Assembly (NCBI GenBank): GCA_963971225.1
Contig: OZ020267.1
Coordinates: 119,095,891 to 119,159,890, forward strand
Source of the DNA: Melieria omissa
Taxonomy: Eukaryota > Arthropoda > Insecta > Diptera > Ulidiidae
DNA: 64,000 nucleotides
Reading direction: 5' to 3'
Shown here: piece by piece, positions 24,401 through 33,605 of the stretch
Layout: each line of letters begins with the position of its first letter
Position numbering within the stretch: the stretch's first letter is position 1
The notes under the pieces: model-generated
The model's input: the letters and a program-made list of their open reading frames with translations, nothing else
Told to the model about the DNA's origin: nothing
Databases searched by the model: none
Translations under genes and position numbers: made by a program

Positions 24401-27400
24401 AGACAAATAATAAGATGTCTTACGTTCATACTGAAACGAGGCACACCCAAGCACTTCAGAGTACGGCAAACTTGCTTTAATTCGCTTGCTATAATATGGC
24501 GAGGATGGTTCGCGAAAGGTGATGAGTCGTGCTAGAACAACCGAGATGGAAAATACAGCTGGAATGTGCAAGACACTTCGACGCGATAAGAAAACTGGTA
24601 TAAAAGCAGCAGTGTGCAGCGCAGGAGTCGAGTCTGTGTTGAGCAAGCAATGGGGAAACATGGAATAGTAGTAGTGTAAAGTAGAACAAGTGTAAATTTG
24701 TAAGTAAAGCAATTGTTGGTTTTTGACTGCGTTTGCGCTGAATAATTGAAGCGGTTTTATTTTCAAGCACAATCCAAACGAACCTTGGAAATTTTATTTT
24801 CGTAACAATACAATCGAATGGCGTAGGGCGAGCTCGAATTCGCAATATTTTCATTATGAAGAGCAATCAAGCGTCGGCGCAGTGAGAGCGTAATAATATT
24901 GACGCTCTCTGTTATGCTCACACAAAGCACAACGGCATCGATCGCTGCCAAGCAAAACAAGCAAAAGCGAAACATTCAACCACCAAAAAAATTAACATAT
25001 TAGCATATTCATATCTCTGGCGACTGCGTAAGCAGATAGAGTTGCTTGCGTAGCTTCATCTTTGCTCTCGGAATGTGGCGCTGCTGTAAAAACCACTCTC
25101 ACGTGGCTTTATTGAAAAAGCCACGGCAAATTTTTTAAGCGCCACTGATTTGTACGAACATGAGACATCTTATTGTTTAATTGTATTGGTAGTGGTATAC
25201 ACCCGTACCTCACTTTGCGTCATGGTTACGTTCAAAAAAAAACACGACGCAAATTGAAACGACGCAAAGTGAAGGGTTACGAAAATACTTAAAAAAAAAA
25301 AATTTAACAAAGTAAACATTTAACCCTCCGATGCCCAACAAGGTCCATAGGGACCTATGGCGTTTTTAAAGCAATTATTTTGTATTGCATACGTTTTTGC
25401 CTATCTGTCTGTGGTAAAAAATACACATATGTTTACTAAAAAATATACACGAAGCTTAGCTCTAGATACAGTATGTAACACTTAATTATACAGGTCTTTC
25501 TTGGGCGTTGGCCGTTTAAAAATTTGTCGGTTATCGGAGTGTTAAAAAACAAAAATAATATAACATTTTATTACATACATACAAAAAACAAAAAAAAAAC
25601 AAATTCAATTAAAACAAAATAAAATATTCAATTAATTTATAAGAACAAAATAAAAATTACCCCTTAAGCCCTGAATGGACAAAAAATCAGGCAGGTTTTC
25701 AGCTTGTTTTTTTGTTAATAGTCCCGGAAAAAATTTGAAAACAAAAAAAATTTGAGTTTGAGCAATTTCAGTTCAGCACTTTTTTCCTAGACTGAGTGAA
25801 TTCCAAGAAAAAAAAGCATGTCTGTTTCGATACAGATTTTGTTGTTCAACCGCCATTTTGAGCTTGAGAAATTGCTCGAACTCAGGTCTGCACGATTTAT
25901 TTCTATAGGTGAACATCCTATGCCACGTTTCCAGGCAAAAACAGCTATGGGCGTAACTGCTTTCCTATCGGAATTTCGGATTTAAAAATTTGTAGTACCG
26001 CGAAAATTGCAATTTTTGGTGAAAAAACATTCATAACTTTTCAAATATTAATTTTGGCAGAATTTCATTGGCATATTCGGAAAGAGCACTAAATTCTATA
26101 TTGGATAGGGTGGTTTTCAAATTTTTTCCGGGACTATTAACAAGGAAGAAAACAAGCTGAAAACGTGCCTGATTTTTTGTCCATTCAGGGCTTAATGGGT
26201 GATGAGTCCACTGTCTGATGAGTCCATAGTGGCTGTTGTCGTAAGTCGGCTTTCTTTCACAAAAGTTAGAAAGGGGATCCCCGAGTTTTGATGGCATGGC
26301 GCAATTAGAAACAAAAGTCGTGCAATCTTTTAGAAAAAAAAAGAAAATTAAAGACTCGAACCCAAAACAACGCAACTTCGAAAATCTAACGACGCACAGT
26401 GAAAATTAGTACTAATTCAGCAGCGACGCAACTTCGAAAAAACGCAAAACGAAACGACGCAAAGCGAGGTATTGGTGTATTTCACTTAATTGTATTACAA
26501 TTCCTTCATAGTAATTTTTTCAAATATAGTTTTCATAAATAATTGTTATTTCCGGTCCCTCGTCATAATATTTAATTGCCACATTTACTTACTAAGGTAT
26601 CAGGTATCCCTGACTTCCATTCCTCCGCTTGCACCTAACCACCGTTACGAGTTGCATTTCATAGTGTAATACATTTATATGAGTACGATTTTACTAATAA
26701 TTTGCCATTTTTTTCCAGCGTCCAAAAATATATAAAAAAGGCTCAGGCTCGCCAGAGGAGCGGAAAAGTAGCGAGCGCAAAGATTCATCAAGCCGAGATC
26801 AAGAATCTCGAGGGCGTCACGATGTCGTTAATCCCTTTACTGCAGAAGCCTCTACTTCACGTGCAGTAGGCGCCGGAGATGCTCCTAGAGGCCGTGCCGA
26901 TCGCAAGGAGCGTTATGAGCTTGTGCATACGCGTCCCGCTGATATACAGACAAAAATGGGCGCACAGGGACAACCGATCTCGCTACAAACGAACTACTAC
27001 CGCCTCCTAACCACTCCCACATGGCGCATATACCAGTATCACGTTGATTTCTCGCCAAGCATCGAACTGCGACGACTGAGGGGTGGCATTCTATCAGAAC
27101 ATCGTTCAATGCTTGGTGGTTATCTGTACGACGGCATGAAACTGTTTACGACAACCCGATTACGGGAAGACAAGACAACCCTCCAGACTGTGTCGAAGAA
27201 AGGCGAGAATTACACAATTACTATAAAATTTGTCGGCACTATATCGATGACTGAGTGGCAATCTTTGCAAATATTAAATTTGATCCTACGACGCGCCATG
27301 GAGGGCCTGAAACTACAGTTGGTGGGTCGAAACTTTTTCGACGCCATTGCCAAGGTATTTATAACGTAGAGGTTTTATTTTGAAATAAGTTGTTGAAAAT

Positions 27401-30400
27401 TTGGTGTTGTATTTAGATCGATATGCGGGAGTTCCGCTTACAGCTGTGGCCTGGCTACCAAACTTCAATTCGACAGCACGAAAGGGATATTATGCTGTGT
27501 GCTGAAATAGCGCATAAAGTGATGCGCACAGAGACCATTTACGACATTCTTATGAAATGCACCGAAACGGCGAGAGACTATCAGGAGGAATTCCGCCGTC
27601 TTGTTTTAGGGCTCACAGTTCTTACTGACTACAACAACAAAACTTATCGTATTAACGACATTGACTTTAATAAAAATCCTACGAAAACCTTTAAATGCAA
27701 GGAAAAGGATGTGTCCTTTATCGATTATTACTATCAGGTGAGTGATGGTCTACTGAACTCTTTATTTACTATTTATGTATTATATGTACTAGCAAGGCCC
27801 GACGGCTTTGCAAGCAAGTTAGAAGCCAATGAGCATAATAAATCAAGTTTCTTCATACAACACTAACTCATATTTTGCCCTTTTTTATAGATTTGAGTTG
27901 TATGGGCGATGCCACGCCCCTTTTGCAAAGCCCAACTCCTTTCTGTTCTGAAAGGTTCGACCGAGTTTCATTAATTCGCGACTCACAGTTCCAAAGTTAT
28001 GCGGAAAATTTGACACAAAACCTTTGATACGCCCCCCCCCCCCCTATCCAACGCCTATCAAATGTTACCAGTTAAATGGCACACCTATGGAAGATCGTAT
28101 ACAAATTTTAGTGCTGTCCGACTTATTATTCCGAAGCTATTCCACATTAAAAATTTGGATTGCATTGGCGGTGCCATGCCCCCTCGTCTAACCCTATTCT
28201 CTCCGTCAAAGGGCACTACTAAACCATAAGTTTGTCATTGACGTGTGATCTGTAGTTCCAAAGTTATTCAAAACATTTTGATCGCTTAAAAAGTGCCACG
28301 CCCCTTATCCAACGCTTTTGAAATTTTACTAATGAAACGACACACCTAAACGGTAGCTCAAAATTTCAATGCTGTCCGGCCTATAATTCCGAAGAAATTC
28401 TAAATATTAAAAATTTCGGTTGTATGGAAGGTGATACGTCCACTTGTCGTCGTATTTATTCTATGGGGTTTATCGAGATTTAGTCCAGACGAACATTCCG
28501 TGAAAGATTCAGCTCAATCGGCCGTCTAGTTTTTGAATTTAAGTGTTATGTGACCAACAAATCAACATTTACTTTTATTTTATACACATAGATGTAAGAC
28601 CATGCGATATAAAACTGTTAATGTGAAAACTATAAAATAACAAGAAATATTCGTTTTATTTACTATGCCAAACCCTTAGTGATAATTGGTTTTCTTTACA
28701 TAGTCAATTTTTTCAAATGACTGCTTACCGCAGCCACGCACCTTTGTCCGAGCGTCCGACTTTGGTTTTGTGGTAGAGATGTGTATTCCAAAACAAACGT
28801 TTATAAAAGAAAACGAGCTAAGAATCATTAGTCAAAGAAATCCACTTAAAAAAACTATGTAGACGGGATATCGATGATCACTGCATTAAGGCACGAATTT
28901 CATAGGTATGATAAGTGTCCTTTCATGTGGTTTACTTCGGTAAATCCCCCATTAAGAAGAAAATAATAATTTCCAAGTTGATAGCCCATTCAGCTAGTGT
29001 ATCATTAATTCAAAATTGAATTGTACTTAATAACAATTGGTCAATGAAATAATTTTATTTAATCTATGCAAAAGTAATGTAATGATAACCGCCTTTAACT
29101 GCTCGGGGATGAGTAGGTAAGAAGCCATACTCGGTACTTCTAGTGTTAAGTTTATATAAGTTACTTTATAGTTTGCGTGAGTTACTGTTCATTCAATTAA
29201 GAATAAACGACATTTAAGTTTTGTATAACACTCGGATGAGGCAATTTTAACATTGCTTTCAATGAATTACTGCAAATTAGCTTAATGGGGTTTCTATTTA
29301 TTTCTAACAGAAATATAATATTCGCATCAGGGATCCCAAACAGCCACTACTTATCTCGAAAGCGAAAGAGCGTAGTGTTCGTGGAGAAAGCAACGACATA
29401 GTAATCCTTATTCCAGAATTATGCCGAGCCACTGGCCTTACCGACACCATGCGCAACAATTTCCAGTAAGCAGTGCAGTATTTTCTATATTGGAATAACA
29501 CTACAGAAATTGCGTTTAATTCCATCTCCATTTGTAGATTAATGCGAGCTATGGCGGACCACACACGCATGAATCCAGATCGACGCATCGACCGCCTTCG
29601 TGTCTTTAATCAGCGTCTGCAGCAGACTGACGCCAGTGTGCAGGTTCTCAAAGATTGGAACTTGAAGCTAGACCGAAACTTAGTTGAACTAAATGGTCGA
29701 GTACTGGATCCTCAGCGTATTGTATTCACTGACCACAAAAAGTAAGTTTATACGAATATAATCATATAAATAGTAATGAATATGTAATCGTAAGTTCTAA
29801 TTGTATAAAAATTAAAGAGTTTCAGCTGGTGAGCAAGCAGATTGGACTAGGATGTTCCGTGACAACGGTATGTTTACTACCCCTTCCCGAGGCCTTGATC
29901 GGTGGGCGGTTATAGCAACCAACCGCAGCTCGCGTGAACTTCGCAACTTCGTTGAATCACTGATTCGGGCCGCGGACGGAATGCAGATGCGGATTAGTCG
30001 TCCCAGAGAGTGAGTTTTTTGTTTACATACATACATTTATGTGTATCAATATATATATATATATAAATATATATATATTTACCTAGTTAGATACATTAAA
30101 ATGCGTCAGTCTCTGAACATATTTGAAACAAATATAAATTTTAATGTTTTGGTACACGGAATTTATTTTATTACAGAGTTATGCTCTATGATGATCGAAA
30201 TCATTCGTATATTCAGGCAATGGAGGATTGTAGTCGTCAAGATCCACAACTTATACTTTGCCTTGTCCCGAACAACAACGCAGAGAGGTAAATGAATGTG
30301 ATTGTTCGGTTATATCGTCTGTAGCGCTTAATGTTCTTTACAGGTACGCGTCCATTAAGAAAAAAGGGTGTTTGGAACGCGCTATTCCTACTCAAGTCAT

Positions 30401-31235
30401 AACGCAAAAATCTGCGAGCAACCAACGCGGTTTAATGAGTATTGCCACCAAAGTTGCCATACAAATCAATTGTAAGCTGGGCTACACCCCGTGGATGATC
30501 GACTTACCGCTTTCGGGACTTATGACCATTGGTTATGACATAGCGAAGAGCACGCGTGATCGTTCTAAGGCTTTTGGTGCTCTTGTGGCTAGTATGGATA
30601 TGAAAACGAACGCGACTTTCTATAGTACAGTGGCTGAATGTAATTCACACGATGTACTGGCGAATAGCCTGTGGCCGATGATGACCAAAGCACTGCGCCA
30701 ATATCGTAAGGAGCACGAGGGGAAGCTGCCTACTCGTATTCTGTTTTACCGCGATGGTGTTAGTGAGGGCTCCTTGAAGCAGGTGTTTGAGCATGAAGTC
30801 AAGGACGTTGTTGAGAAACTAGAGCAAGAATATCGACGAGCACAAACTGAAAAACCCCCTATGTTTGCGTATGTCGTTGTTACGAAGTCTATCAATACGC
30901 GTTTTTTTGCACGTGGCCGGAATCCGCCACCGGGAACAGTTGTTGATGACGTAGTGACTCTTCCGGAACGCTACGATTTTTACTTGGTTTCGCAATCGGT
31001 CCGTCAAGGAACGGTTTCACCCACCAGCTATAACATCGTGTACAGCAACATTCGCCTAACGCCCGATCAGATGCAGCTACTGACATACAAAATGACCCAT
31101 TTGTATTATAATTGGTCCGGCACAACACGCGTGCCTGCTGTTTGCCAATACGCTAAAAAGCTTGCCACGTTAGTGGCAACAAGCCTTTACCAGCCTCCGC
31201 AAAATGCTCTGGAGAAGAAACTGTACTACTTGTAA
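15425..31235 (+). CDS. piwi: Piwi, nuclear piRNA-binding Argonaute
   Basis: Eight coding exons join in frame to 883 codons: 15425-15565, 26719-27354, 27417-27737, 29311-29465, 29538-29741, 29818-30009, 30177-30287 and 30344-31235. All junctions are GT-AG. Drosophila Piwi is 843 residues. The N-terminus MSEDQSRGRRRP resembles Piwi rather than Aubergine, with RG/RR residues suited to arginine methylation and nuclear import. Order: N domain, PAZ (about 300-410), MID, PIWI (about 578-869). The slicer triad appears as Asp652 (GYDIAKS), Asp724 (FYRDGVS) and His839 (THLYYNW). The end LEKKLYYL gives the aromatic C-terminus that anchors the fold. Piwi binds piRNAs, enters the nucleus and directs co-transcriptional silencing of transposons in gonads. 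Intron 1 is 11.15 kb and full of transposons; the others are 56 bp to 1.6 kb. Confidence 0.96.
16224..16743 (+). mobile_element. Internally deleted mariner
   Basis: A 27-bp inverted repeat (CGTGGGCAGTCCGATAAGTA against CGTGGGTGGTCCGACAAGTA) is flanked by TA on both sides (16222-16223, 16744-16745). Inside are the start of a transposase (DLEKWEKSNIG) and its C-terminal part (HPPYSPDLVPCDFFLFPNLK), which contains the last catalytic Asp of the D,D34D signature. At 520 bp against a usual 1.3 kb, the middle is missing. It sits in piwi intron 1, in sense. Confidence 0.85.
17084..17414. repeat. 79-bp tandem array
   Basis: Four units start near 17084 (longer), 17178, 17257 and 17336. Each contains GGCAACGAAAACAGCGATTG and GAACAAATGAGAAGCGAATC. 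A fifth partial unit resumes after the TTAA MITE at 17507. The unit also lends open frames to the minus strand by chance. Confidence 0.85.
17413..17506. mobile_element. Very short TTAA MITE (94 bp)
   Basis: TTAACCCTTTC at the left and GAAAGGAGGGTTAA at the right give short inverted ends with TTAA on both sides. An internal palindrome GTCCAATATATTGGAC is centred near 17476. It interrupts the 79-bp array exactly at a TTAA. Confidence 0.7.
18211..18433. mobile_element. TTAA MITE with 16-bp perfect TIR
   Basis: TTAA is followed by CCCTGCTGTTAGGTTA, and the exact inverse precedes TTAA on the right. A subterminal palindrome GGACCATTTGGTCC lies inside the left end. The piggyBac-type assignment rests on TTAA and CCCT ends. 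Comparison with the 35410 P-like copy shows the site without it. Confidence 0.85.
18613..19160. mobile_element. P-element-like element, second copy
   Basis: The ends CATGATGCAATTATAAAGGT and inverse CATGATGAAATTATAAAGGT lie in a perfect 9-bp duplication GTTACCTCC (18604-18612, 19161-19169). The terminus belongs with the CATGATGAAATAA family at 16816. A 77-codon minus frame (19104-18871) with KKGEKISAFISIGD fills much of the interior; I do not recognise it, and it may be a transposase remnant. Confidence 0.7.
19161..20463. other. piwi intron 1 interval; LINE RNase H scrap
   Basis: At about 19534-19590 the plus strand reads FTDGFKLNGAVGGG, the first RNase H motif of a LINE, without further conserved sequence. 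The rest of this interval shows no gene; 20157-20220 repeats 14106-14170. Confidence 0.5.
20464..20545 (-). mobile_element. LTR end fragment (gypsy-like)
   Basis: TGTTACGAAAATTACTTC through GGATTGTGCT..AAAATAAAAC matches the terminal part of the LTRs at 23912 and 24346, read on the minus strand. It abuts the truncated LINE. Confidence 0.6.
20545..21640 (-). pseudogene. LINE reverse transcriptase, broken
   Basis: The minus strand encodes successive palm-domain pieces in shifting frames: an FIPKIGRKDY start, FRPISLT, HAYRAGRSTETAL, FLDIEGAFDN, GCPQGGVLSPLLW, CQGYADDIVIIARG and VKYLGVALD. These are the reverse transcriptase blocks in order, with YADD present. Frameshifts near 21020 and 21240 break it. 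The style (GCPQGGVLSPLLW) fits clades carrying an RNase H domain (LOA/I-like). It lies antisense to piwi within intron 1. Confidence 0.85.
21641..23439. repeat. Helitron-like dispersed repeat remnants
   Basis: Phrases such as GGGGCGTGGGAAAAA, GTACCGTCGTCTCATAGATG and GCTACAAACATGAAATTTGA recur in 9031-9735, 49190-49270 and 53340-53490, marking decayed Helitron-type repeats. No gene is visible. Confidence 0.5.
23440..23849 (-). pseudogene. gypsy-type gag, 5' portion
   Basis: The minus strand starts MVKLELLKVDQLKKDLM at 23849, shifts frame near 23795, then runs RLREACEARGVDWTAHEFGT on to the coiled-coil-like segment with AKLETTNQEIAKMEG near 23490. It then loses similarity and ends in unrelated sequence. 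Position directly after an LTR and primer site supports a gag start. No protease or pol follows, so the copy is truncated. It is antisense to piwi. Confidence 0.7.
23894..23911 (-). other. Retrotransposon primer-binding site
   Basis: Immediately inside the LTR, the minus strand reads TTTGGTGTCAGAAGTGGG, the usual form of a tRNA primer site beside Ty3/gypsy LTRs in flies. It fixes the element's orientation as minus. Confidence 0.65.
23912..24351 (-). mobile_element. gypsy-type LTR, minus orientation
   Basis: The 440-bp LTR reads TGTAACGATGAGGC to CATTTCCGTAACA on the minus strand, with TG..CA ends. A TATAAAAGGCAGC promoter-like stretch is near the middle and an AATAAAG signal near the end. 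It leads into the primer site and gag. Confidence 0.8.
24346..24807 (+). mobile_element. Related LTR, plus orientation, head-to-head
   Basis: The plus strand shares GACTGCGTTTGCGCTGAATA and GGTTTTATTTTCAAGCACAA with the neighbouring LTR and ends TTTTCGTAACA. It has a GGTATAAAAGCAGCAG promoter-like box. No primer site or internal region follows, so it is a solo or truncated LTR whose 5' end abuts the other LTR. Confidence 0.7.
24808..25187. other. No gene seen (piwi intron 1)
   Basis: Moderate-GC sequence flanking the LTR pair. A 70-codon minus frame has no recognisable domain. Confidence 0.4.
25320..25545. mobile_element. TTAA MITE (CCCTCCGAT end)
   Basis: TTAACCCTCCGATGCCCAAC at the left and the inverse TTAACACTCCGATAACCGAC at the right sit directly on TTAA. 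A subterminal palindrome GGTCCATAGGGACC follows the left end. It is nested in the 25188 element. Confidence 0.75.
25664..26195. mobile_element. TTAA element with about 75-bp TIR
   Basis: GCCCTGAATGGACAAAAAAT follows TTAA at the left; the same sequence inverted precedes TTAA at the right. The inverted match continues through TTAATAGTCCCGGAAAAAAT, about 75 bp in all. It has no coding sequence. Confidence 0.8.
27788..28592 (-). mobile_element. Helitron remnant in piwi intron 3
   Basis: On the minus strand it starts TCTATGTGTATAAAATAAAA after an A and ends in CTAGT at 27792-27788. The interior holds 'GCCACGCCCC' phrases typical of the family and a run of 13 C at about 28029. It is non-coding and antisense to piwi. 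The flanking base after CTAGT is A. Confidence 0.55.
28593..29310. other. Rest of piwi intron 3, no gene
   Basis: AT-rich intron sequence ending in the acceptor TTTCTAACAG at 29301-29310. Nothing else is supported. Confidence 0.5.
30048..30080. repeat. AT microsatellite in piwi intron 6
   Basis: An AT dinucleotide run with a single interruption. Confidence 0.8.
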
Positions 31236-31512
31236 AACTATATACTTTTTTCATATGTTTCAATATGCCCACTGAAATATGGAGCCCCTTTTTTTTAATA
31301 AGTTGTTTGCTTTGAATATGAAAGGACACTCGTCATTATTTTTTTCTTAGTTTACATGAAAACTAATAGAATACGTGGCCTCATCCTGGGTATTAAATTC
31401 TGGTACTTGTGCGCAGAAAAATGTTCGCTTGATGCTCAGCTTGAATACATTCCTATGTATTGTGAGGCTCCGAATTTATTTTCCAAAAACTTTAAAATGA
31501 AATGAAATTTTT

Positions 31513-31518
31513 AATAAA
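31513..31518 (+). terminator. piwi: Candidate piwi poly(A) signal
   Basis: AATAAA about 280 bp after the stop codon, the first canonical hexamer downstream. Confidence 0.5.
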
Positions 31519-32876
31519 TATATATGCCCTTATACCTCTATTTCGATTTGAATTGTATGTTAGTCGTGCGCCAAAATTATTCTAGAAGGTTGAATATTGC
31601 CAACGAACCTGAAGTAATATCACAGAATAAACAGTATACGGAAAGCGCATCTGAAATAATTTTGCGATTTCATTTCAGACGCGGGCAAGGTGTGGAAAGT
31701 GTAAAGAGAACCGAGAGAGTAAGCGCGAATTGATGTACACGCATAGATTCGATGGATTTATGTTTTATTCTTATTTCGACAACAACATGCAATGTTGCTT
31801 TCCGCAGCAAGCCAGGCTTGGCTTTACTGGTGCACATTGAAATGATGGTGATTTTGTAAAGCGATTGAACTTTTTTCTTTTATAATTGGCACGGCATTGT
31901 AGCAATAATTTTCCACTCATCACTTTTTTAATGCGCCTTGGTTGTTCCAATATTTTTACACATATATTTATTTTCATTGTAGCCACTTTTAGAAGAACTT
32001 TTACAAGATTTAATCTTTTTTACAAGTAGAGCAAGTTCGATGTTTCCACTGCATTTTGTCAGCTAATTTTCACAATGAGCATAACCAAAAGCATGAATAA
32101 AATCCATTGAGTTTTTTAAAGTCTACCACCTTATTATGCGCCTTGGCGATCGCTCAATCAATTTTTCTATGCAAACTTTACCTATCCACTTGTTCTTGTT
32201 TGTAAAAAAGCAAGCACGAGCCACCCGCCAACATGTGCATGCGGCACATCGCTTTGTTGTCCAACAACAACAACACCGGCATGCGATCAATAGTTTTATC
32301 TGTTTTCTTTCCGTAAATTTGATGTTGCGCTCTCACAGCTTCTCATTTCACGCTCTATGCGTTCTCGTCCCCTTTACTGCTTCCCCCGCATCGACAAACG
32401 GGTCGTACCGCTGGAACCCGCAAAGAAAATATTCTTTACACCAGATGCGCATTCTGTATACCAGAGGTGCCCATGCCCTATGCTCTTGTTGCTCATTTGT
32501 TTTTGGGAATGCTCTTCAGCATAGACTGGGGATTCCAGTTCCCCATTTGTTTTTGTAAATGATGGCATAGGCTGAGCATTTTAGTATACACACACACAGT
32601 ACAGTATGATTTGTTGGTGCAAATTGGCGACAGTTATCTTCATCTTCCACGTAGGTTTTGTTGTTGTTTAGCATATGATTAATTTTTATGTATTGGTGTT
32701 TGCTTTTCCATAAGAAAGTTTTGGGCACCCCTGCTGTATACTGTTTGTTCTGTGGTAATATAGAATGCGTATCTCATACAAGCAAACGCGTTCTATGGCG
32801 GGTACTGCCGTCTGGTAATACCCTGTGTTATTGACAGCAGAATCCTCTGTTACGAACAGTAGAATTCTCTGTAACT
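31519..32876. other. Intergenic, no gene seen
   Basis: The longest frames (32136-32558 plus, 31771-31986 minus) have no domain and unfavourable composition. No repeat termini were found. Confidence 0.45.
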
Positions 32877-33605
32877 TCAGCGTGCACGGCCTCCCCCTTC
32901 GCCGTCAATCTGTACCGCATTGAATACCTTTTGCGCCGCAACCTCATCGTTCATACCGCAGGACATGGCCAGGCCAGCGTCGCCGTGGACTGTGTTACGT
33001 CCACGTCTTTTCACGGTTTGTATACGGCAGTCGCCAACACGAATAGGGCCGAAAACTTTGCGAAGTACCTTCATCTCAAGACTCCGTTGCGTTAACACCG
33101 AAAAAAAAAGAAAAACAACAATTTTTCTTTCGGCGGCTGTCCTCTCAGCAGGAAATGGCAAATCTCTCAGAGTAAAATTGCCTATGAAAAAGCTCCCAAC
33201 TTGCCGTTCGGAATCGGCATAAAACTGTAGGTCCCTTCCAACCTTCGCAAGCACAACACGGATGGTTGCGGGTAGCTAGGCCTTAGTCGCGATATCGGGC
33301 TGTCGTGCCAGTCAATTAAATTAATTAAAATCCGTCATCTCGAATACCTCAAGGGCAGCTGTGTCGTTACGCGAGTGTCCATGCTTTTGCGCCATAGAGA
33401 AGCACAGACAAAATAAGCGTCCTATAGATGTCGGTCGAGAGAGGTCTCTGTTTCTCAGTTGCCCGAGTTACCGAGATCGTAGTAGCCAATATTGGCAAGA
33501 GAAATCCTTCGCTGTCCCCCGGGCTGACATCATTGCTGCTGTTTATGGCGATGCAGGTTGACGAATTCCTTGACAACTTCAAAAGTTTACCTGCGAGCAA
33601 GTGGT
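32877..33605 (-). pseudogene. Decayed LINE copy interrupted by SINE
   Basis: The minus strand carries the same C-terminal reverse transcriptase blocks as 2841-3797 (LKVLRKVFGPIRVGD, YRTLILSVLLYGAKAW, TCIAINSSNDVSPG) with stops and frameshifts. A SINE splits it at about 33090-33330; the LINE sequence resumes directly on the far side. Confidence 0.8.
33090..33330 (+). mobile_element. SINE body (same family as 11246)
   Basis: It matches the 12100-12310 SINE body: GGCGGCTGTCCTCTCAGCAG, AAACTGTAGGTCCCTTCCA, GGCTGTCGTGCCAGTCAATT. The tRNA-like head is missing or decayed. The tail is an ATTAA-rich stretch. Confidence 0.75.

Larger units (their letters stand above)
25188..26485. mobile_element. DNA element with TACCTCxCTTTGCGTC termini
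   Basis: The ends are inverted for about 30 bp: GTGGTATACACCCGTACCTC against GTGAAATACACCAATACCTC, both continuing with xCTTTGCGTC. TTAATTGTATT occurs on both sides (25177-25187, 26486-26496), a probable 11-bp duplication. The class is not known. Two TTAA elements lie inside. Confidence 0.65.

Noticed and set aside
26923..27866. Two independent genes at 26923-27369 and 27423-27866
   Set aside because: They are piwi exons 2 and 3 extended into introns; the junctions keep phase.
30258..31235. Separate 325-codon gene starting at 30258
   Set aside because: Its first 29 residues are read out of frame from exon 7 and through intron 7; from 30344 it is the last exon of piwi.
15425..31235. Aubergine instead of Piwi
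   Set aside because: The N-terminal DQSRGRRRP, GYDIAKS around the first catalytic Asp and LEKKLYYL end fit Piwi better. A phylogeny would settle it.
32136..32558. 140-codon plus frame between piwi and ATPsynG
   Set aside because: No domain, His/Cys-rich composition from CA-rich DNA, no splice signals.
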